Assembly: GCA_007136585.1 (NCBI GenBank)
Contig: SLGR01000159.1
Span: 1 to 11,051, forward strand
Length of the DNA: 11,051 nucleotides
DNA from: Candidatus Sumerlaeota bacterium
GTDB lineage: Bacteria; CG03; SLGR01
Direction of reading: 5' to 3'
Both the position numbers and the translations under genes were made by a program. Every line of letters starts with the position of its first letter. Positions within the stretch are counted from its first letter, which is position 1. This document shows, one piece after another, positions 9,801 through 11,051 of the stretch. The notes under the pieces are model-generated. The model did not search any database. It was not told where the DNA came from and saw nothing but the letters and a program-made list of their open reading frames with translations.

Positions 9801-11051
9801 ATCATCCGCAGTTATATCAATCCGTCCGGCCCCAATAAGTATCTCGCTTTCCCGTATGTAGGAGGGGGCCAGAAATTTTTCTTCGGGCAGGGTCTGAATC
9901 TGTTCTCTCCTGAACCTCTCGGCGTACCCGTCAAGAGAAGCCCCGGAACCGAAATCCCCGCATAGCTCCCCGATAAGGCCTCCGCGAGTAAAAACCTGTT
10001 TCCACTCGGCCGCGGCCCGGGTATCTTCACTCTCCTGAGGGTTCTCCCCGCTTACAAAGTACGTATCATAATCCCCAGCCCAAGGGGAGAGGTAGCTAAA
10101 GAGACGGAGCCCTGAAAGTTCTTCCGACCGGCCTGTAAGAATGGTATCCATAACACGGGTAACTTTCCGGTGCGTCGGATGGTTATCCTTTGAGTGAGGG
10201 AGGCTTACCCCAAGGATATTATCTCTCCCGTATCCTTCCAGGACTTTCTCAAGAGCCTCATTCAGTATGCTTACGCCCTCCGTCTCAACCTCGCCGGAAC
10301 TCAGTCCCGGGAACCTGACGGTCATTCTGCCCGGAGCCCCCTCGGATAGAAGAGCCGCGGCGGCTTCAGCTTCCGCAAGCCTACGGGAGTGCTCTCCGTG
10401 GCTTTCGGTTATTATCCAATTCTCAACATCTATACCCTGTTCCAGAAGGTGCCGGATGAACGCGCCACCCGCTATCTCCGCGTCATCCGCGTGGGGTGAT
10501 ATAAATACAAAAACTTTTTTCGTATCGCGGGTATCAAATAACTCTTCTGAAGGAACCGATCGGGTACGGGTACCGTCAGAAAGAAGCTCCTCAACTGTAA
10601 AAGAATGGGCAAAATCTTTGTTTTCTGAAACCCCAAATTTTTCAGCCATATATCCGAAAAACCTGACTGAATGCTCCGCCGCTACGTCATACGGGGTCCT
10701 TAATATCTCATCCTTATAGGCCCTTATCCCGTTTACAAGGAACTCTTTAAGGCGGTCGCCGAATACAAAGAACCAGTTATGCTCCGAATCAGATAAATCC
10801 GCCGGAAGGGTCTCGTAATAGAGAATATTAACCGGCTCGGCCCTGGGAAGAGTCCGCCCCCACTCCAGTATCCTGTTTCTTAAGTAGTCGTCTCCTTCGG
10901 GAAGAAGAATAATATCCGGATTAGACTTTGAGAATATTTTCTCAATCCTATCAGCTTCCCCGTCAAGAACCTCCACCCGGTTATCTTCCTTAAGTCTGCT
11001 TATAAGGTTTCCGGCAAAGAGACTGGATTCACCCGGGGTTCTTTCAATGAC
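1..11051 (-). CDS. Internal slice of a giant multidomain protein gene (partial at both ends)
   Basis: Reading the minus strand from 11051 gives 3,683 sense codons down to position 3 with no stop, and recognisable protein families occur in this one frame from end to end, so there is no frameshift. Neither the start nor the stop codon is in the window. In order the chain carries a PIG-L-like remnant, a PIG-L deacetylase, three hydrophobic helices, a lethal-factor-like zincin, an EF-hand-like loop, a GH65 domain, two hydrophobic helices, a second zincin, two LOG domains, a possible decayed M48-like zincin and a DUF1152-like domain. Most of these families normally occur as separate proteins of 200 to 800 residues. 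Such fusions are known from giant genes of Omnitrophota; that assignment is inferred from architecture. Codon choice (ATA, AGG, GGG, CTT common) is even across domains. No Shine-Dalgarno site or internal start is needed to explain any domain. Residue numbers in other entries count from the codon at 11051. Confidence 0.93.
890..1559 (-). other. Helical, basic unassigned region before the DUF1152-like domain
   Basis: Residues about 3165-3387 are rich in Arg, Lys and Leu, with long helices (ADRLNRLRLNTITRRK, then SLEKSLELLEKGDKTDKR, and ESRQLRQKLEFYLDKFDRIN). In the middle, QKGFISEIITALYLRTVP followed by RKILLEQVDVVG (about 1165-1297) has the E then Q-x-D-x-V spacing of a minimal PD-(D/E)xK nuclease fold, but no E-x-K strand follows, so this is weak. 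The region may simply be a spacer. No membrane span is present. Confidence 0.4.
1560..2100 (-). other. Possible decayed M48-like zincin region
   Basis: Residues about 2985-3164. The segment ESGVIYVNINYWKNMIERQG followed by a helix and RIGALLGRAAKQIETYRG resembles the strand and active-site helix of M48-like zincins, but where HExxH would be expected the sequence is GRAAKQ (within 1681..1720). A later RAADTYAGEVFG at 1593..1628 resembles the E-x-x-AD-x-(Y/F) helix that supplies the third ligand in M48 enzymes. With no His pair, zinc binding is not expected. The upstream part (AAVKDLREISEEFPLYGDAAELIDRF) is helical. The family call is tentative and rests on pattern order only. Confidence 0.3.
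2105..2655 (-). other. Domain: second LOG-like domain, catalytic motif lost
   Basis: Residues about 2800-2982 repeat the order of the preceding LOG domain. SVTFVGDPTIESS corresponds to VNSFGSARTRR, and VKIGIRGELAEAI to VRTGAGPGAAMEG. NSNAFVFLPGEKPVMRVLFD corresponds to NSDGVIIMPGGIGTIDELFA, and GRGFWEPVMEKLFETM to NEGFWRPIVESVYEAW. The signature PGGxGTxxE is replaced by PGEKPVMRV (PGEKP at 2322..2336), and the RK of the first copy is replaced by HNHQLLV, so the copy cannot use normal LOG chemistry. LOG enzymes work as dimers with the active site near the interface, so this copy could serve as a built-in structural partner of the intact one. The relation between the two copies is visible by eye; the partner role is inference. 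Confidence 0.75.
2745..3470 (-). other. Domain: LOG family (lysine decarboxylase-like fold) nucleotide phosphoribohydrolase, motifs intact
   Basis: Residues about 2528-2769 match the LOG (TIGR00730-type) fold. VNSFGSARTRR is the first nucleotide-binding strand and loop; TGAGPGAAMEG (Gly-rich core 3303..3326) is the second. LPQEQGTNPYVED and RHFITRK supply the conserved R-K stretch. MPGGIGTIDELF carries the signature PGGxGTxxE at 2922..2948 (P2702 to E2710). The Arg and Glu of these motifs are catalytic in LOG proteins, which release the base from nucleoside 5'-monophosphates such as AMP or cytokinin ribotides. About 70 residues between the Gly-rich motif and LPQEQ are absent from ordinary LOG proteins. 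These proteins are normally cytoplasmic dimers of 180-250 residues; here the tandem copy that follows may replace the second subunit. Activity is predicted; substrate unknown. Confidence 0.87.
3480..4050 (-). other. Domain: compact HExxH gluzincin metalloprotease
   Basis: Residues about 2335-2524. HELIHH is at 3960..3977 (H2359, E2360, H2363) in the context VLDHELIHHFQNLGYLEDHL. A likely third zinc ligand is E2379 in FAEAFSAYL at 3897..3923, 16 residues after the second His, which gives a compact gluzincin core. The downstream YSYTFGRVLAGAAMEFE and GTSLEEAMASLSD are typical of the C-terminal helices of small zincins that pack under the zinc site. Compared with the first zincin, the FAE(A/T)(F/Y)xxY motif is kept but the insertion between HExxH and Glu is missing. 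It lies directly after two hydrophobic helices, so it is probably membrane-proximal. The exact peptidase family is uncertain; it shares features with both M34/ATLF-type and M48/M56-type enzymes. Confidence 0.7.
4065..4470 (-). other. Pro/Ala-rich linker, helical piece and two probable transmembrane helices
   Basis: After the GH65 C-terminal sheet, residues 2195-2225 form a low-complexity linker rich in Ala, Pro and Ser (VLPAAVSAPSAPRSGRG). A small helical unit follows (RQEELINERPAELLRILRPD, then SEEEINDAA). Two hydrophobic segments come next: 4158..4211 (ALPGFAALNAAASAMLFG) and 4065..4136 (IIWKIAPFVIFTAWWGFLNV and on). The second is strongly hydrophobic; the first is Ala-rich and weaker. They immediately precede the second zincin, the same order as in the first membrane and protease block at 8330-9350. 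Confidence 0.65.
4471..6915 (-). other. Domain: glycoside hydrolase family 65 (phosphorylase-like), phosphate-site His lost
   Basis: Residues 1379-2194 cover all three GH65 parts. The N-terminal beta-sandwich starts at FDNWIISVDNYDPELE, with LGNGK near 6826-6840 and VNIPDWMPL. The (alpha/alpha)6 barrel carries GHIFWDTEIFMLPFF (core at 5841..5876), GGARFPW and GPNEW. The C-terminal sheet follows TANLGGIYYALIRGFAGL. The general acid is E1878 in GPNEW (codon 5418..5420), as in maltose phosphorylases. LKQPDVMM and YYAPKTAAGSTLS also align with the family. However, the His of HGS(S/T)LS is Ala (4854..4856), and the His of GIHAAS is Ala in GVATAN (4701..4703). In phosphorylases the latter His contacts phosphate. 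The acid is followed by an acidic insertion (EKDIDDEGG) before NNAYNN. The domain may act as a hydrolase, like GH65 kojibiose hydrolase, or only bind alpha-glucosides. Confidence 0.9.
6920..8085 (-). other. Unassigned mixed alpha/beta stretch between the first zincin and GH65
   Basis: Residues 990 to about 1377 are not recognised. The part near 7900-7750 has alternating strands (IIRVTVWEQDGVYKVQVNSE, then QYYQVDLMEV) like a small beta domain. Residues around 7740-7300 are helical and acidic (EEEYREFVLRNMDRIIEI and LSSGEKEIITRRL). A later piece with SEITVIYSSAVRDIYNAE and SKLIIIDQAV (about 7210-7110) looks like a Rossmann-type strand-helix pattern. The last stretch before GH65 carries a Gly/Ser-rich segment (LMISGFSGIYGRGSAEG) that may be a flexible linker. 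This part is more AT-rich than the flanking domains. No catalytic motif is seen. Confidence 0.45.
8091..8126 (-). other. EF-hand-like calcium-binding loop
   Basis: Residues 976-987 read NLDGNGRLKFDE. Aligned to the 12-residue EF-hand loop this gives N1, D3, N5, G6, L8 and E12, that is, oxygen ligands at positions 1, 3, 5 and 12, Gly at 6 and a hydrophobic residue at 8. It is followed by a helix (LERAFSEADLL), as in the exiting helix of an EF-hand. The preceding residues (FYTTVDV) look like a strand rather than a helix, so this may be a lone calcium-binding loop in a beta context. No second EF-hand is nearby. Confidence 0.6.
8330..9010 (-). other. Domain: anthrax lethal factor-like (M34/ATLF-type) gluzincin metalloprotease
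   Basis: Residues 681 to about 907. The zinc motif HEIGH is at 8760..8774 (H760, E761, H764) in the context VVHEIGHNLHL. It is preceded by VQRVLDNLPGWHLKHLDAML and then GAGGLFH, the helix, strand and G-x-(Y/F) order seen in the lethal-factor-like catalytic fold. A candidate third zinc ligand is E889 in EDFAETYREYV at 8367..8399, comparable with the EFFAEAFR segment of lethal factor. The distance from the second His to this Glu is 125 residues, much longer than in lethal factor. The intervening segment is largely helical and contains a GDHGASEENIKN loop, so it looks like an insertion. Predicted role: zinc-dependent endopeptidase next to the membrane. Substrate unknown; both zinc motifs are intact, so activity is plausible. 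Confidence 0.72.
9036..9350 (-). other. Three hydrophobic, probable transmembrane helices
   Basis: Three segments look like membrane spans: 9276..9350 (residues 568-592, YALLPAGILMGAYVFMYPAL and on), 9141..9218 (residues 612-637, TAVVFSIFSLTVSATAIVNA and on) and 9036..9083 (residues 657-672, KFMTAVIIFLAGLMMF). They are preceded by RRIKRR, and the second is followed by VVRKAKPWERSFAAIRLR, a basic loop typical of the cytoplasmic face. With a cytoplasmic N side, the three spans would place the following zincin outside the membrane. The third segment is short, so an even number of crossings remains possible. Confidence 0.75.
9361..9869 (-). other. Unassigned helical spacer between PIG-L domain and membrane helices
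   Basis: Residues 395 to 563 match no family I recognise. The segment is hydrophilic, with predicted helices (for example LNAEEKEVLEGAVSSLKS) and a short beta-like stretch around SSEKYILSFKKGERLYIP. It ends in a strongly basic run, RDYVSRRIKRRAVEFSKYF, just before the first hydrophobic helix. Under the positive-inside rule, this basic run argues that this end, and so the upstream PIG-L domain, faces the cytoplasm. No catalytic motif is visible. Confidence 0.5.
9870..10520 (-). other. Domain: PIG-L/LmbE family de-N-acetylase, motifs intact
   Basis: Residues 178 to about 394 form a full PIG-L/LmbE domain. After a strand (KKVFVFIS) comes PHADDAE at 10476..10496, the family's PHxDDxE metal and catalytic motif, followed by GGAFIRHLLEQG, typical of the first helix. 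The second metal motif is HPTHR at 10167..10181, matching HPxH(R). By analogy with MshB, the ligands would be H187, D190 and H294. Family members hydrolyse N-acetyl groups from N-acetylglucosamine-type sugars in GlcNAc-phosphatidylinositol, mycothiol or bacillithiol precursors and chitooligosaccharides. The substrate here cannot be read from sequence. The end is placed near FRREQIQTLP, after the usual terminal GxxLxxYAERFRRE helix. The fused GH65 and zincins suggest a glycan or glycoconjugate substrate rather than a small thiol precursor, but this is inference. Confidence 0.85.
10557..11051 (-). other. Domain: degenerate PIG-L/LmbE-like C-terminal half (partial)
   Basis: Residues 1 to about 165 resemble the second half of a PIG-L/LmbE de-N-acetylase. 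A helix is followed by NPDIILLPEGDD, then a strand containing NILYYE, and a C-terminal helix with a KDEIL segment where LmbE proteins have the K-x-x-A-x-x-x-H-x-S-Q region. The same order of elements occurs in the complete domain just downstream. The zinc-ligand motif HPxHR of that copy is replaced here by DYLRNR, so this copy probably does not bind metal at that site. The first half of the domain, with its PHxDDxE equivalent, would lie outside the window. The assignment rests on secondary-structure order and comparison with the neighbour and is weaker than for the next domain. Confidence 0.4.

Noticed and set aside
10267-10719. Open frame of 150 codons on the plus strand
   Set aside because: It is antisense to the PHADDAE region of the PIG-L domain; the product is Ser/Ala-rich with no recognisable motif.
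1-11051. CRISPR array, tRNA/rRNA, insertion sequence, long direct or inverted repeats, promoter or terminator
   Set aside because: None was seen by eye, and the continuous coding frame leaves no intergenic space for them. Short recurring strings reflect codon preference (ATA, GGG, CTT) rather than repeats.
10557-11051. Glucosamine-6-phosphate deaminase (NagB) domain fused to PIG-L
   Set aside because: NagB-LmbE fusions exist, but the visible segment lacks NagB signatures and its strand and helix order fits a PIG-L C-terminal half better. It cannot be fully excluded because the upstream part is missing.

Overview
The whole window lies inside one open reading frame on the minus strand. Read from 11051 down to 3, it gives 3,683 codons with no stop, and the frame stays open at both edges. 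No intergenic DNA, RNA gene, promoter or terminator is visible. The window is therefore an internal slice of a giant gene whose start lies above 11051 and whose stop lies below position 1. Open frames on the plus strand and in other minus-strand frames are shadows of it.

Order of the encoded protein, N to C (high to low coordinates): (1) a degenerate PIG-L/LmbE-like half domain; (2) a complete PIG-L/LmbE deacetylase-like domain with PHADDAE and HPTHR; (3) an unassigned helical spacer; (4) three hydrophobic helices; (5) an anthrax-lethal-factor-like gluzincin with HEIGH and a distal FAETYREY; (6) an EF-hand-like loop and a long unassigned stretch; (7) a nearly complete GH65 (maltose/kojibiose/trehalose phosphorylase family) enzyme with its catalytic Glu, but with two histidines of the phosphate-site motifs replaced by Ala; (8) a Pro/Ala-rich linker and two more hydrophobic helices; (9) a second, compact gluzincin with HELIHH and FAEAFSAY; (10) a LOG-type nucleotide phosphoribohydrolase domain with PGGIGTIDE; (11) a second LOG-like domain that lost this motif; (12) a region resembling a decayed M48-type zincin; (13) a helical region; (14) a DUF1152-like Rossmann domain that runs off the low-coordinate end.

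Organism: a gene this long, with soluble metabolic enzymes, zinc proteases, glycosidases and membrane helices fused in one chain, is most like the giant genes reported from Omnitrophota (former OP3), such as Candidatus Velamenicoccus archaeovorus and relatives. This is inferred from architecture. Codon use is uniform (frequent ATA, AGG, GGG, CTT) with mid-range GC and shows no patch suggesting recent insertion of one domain.

Possible joint role (inference): the carbohydrate enzymes (PIG-L deacetylase, GH65), two membrane-linked proteases and a nucleotide hydrolase could form one envelope-anchored machine that attacks or remodels surface glycans, proteins and nucleotides of a host or prey cell. 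A recurring theme is an intact domain next to a decayed relative (PIG-L, LOG, perhaps zincin), which suggests growth by internal duplication with loss of catalysis in one copy.
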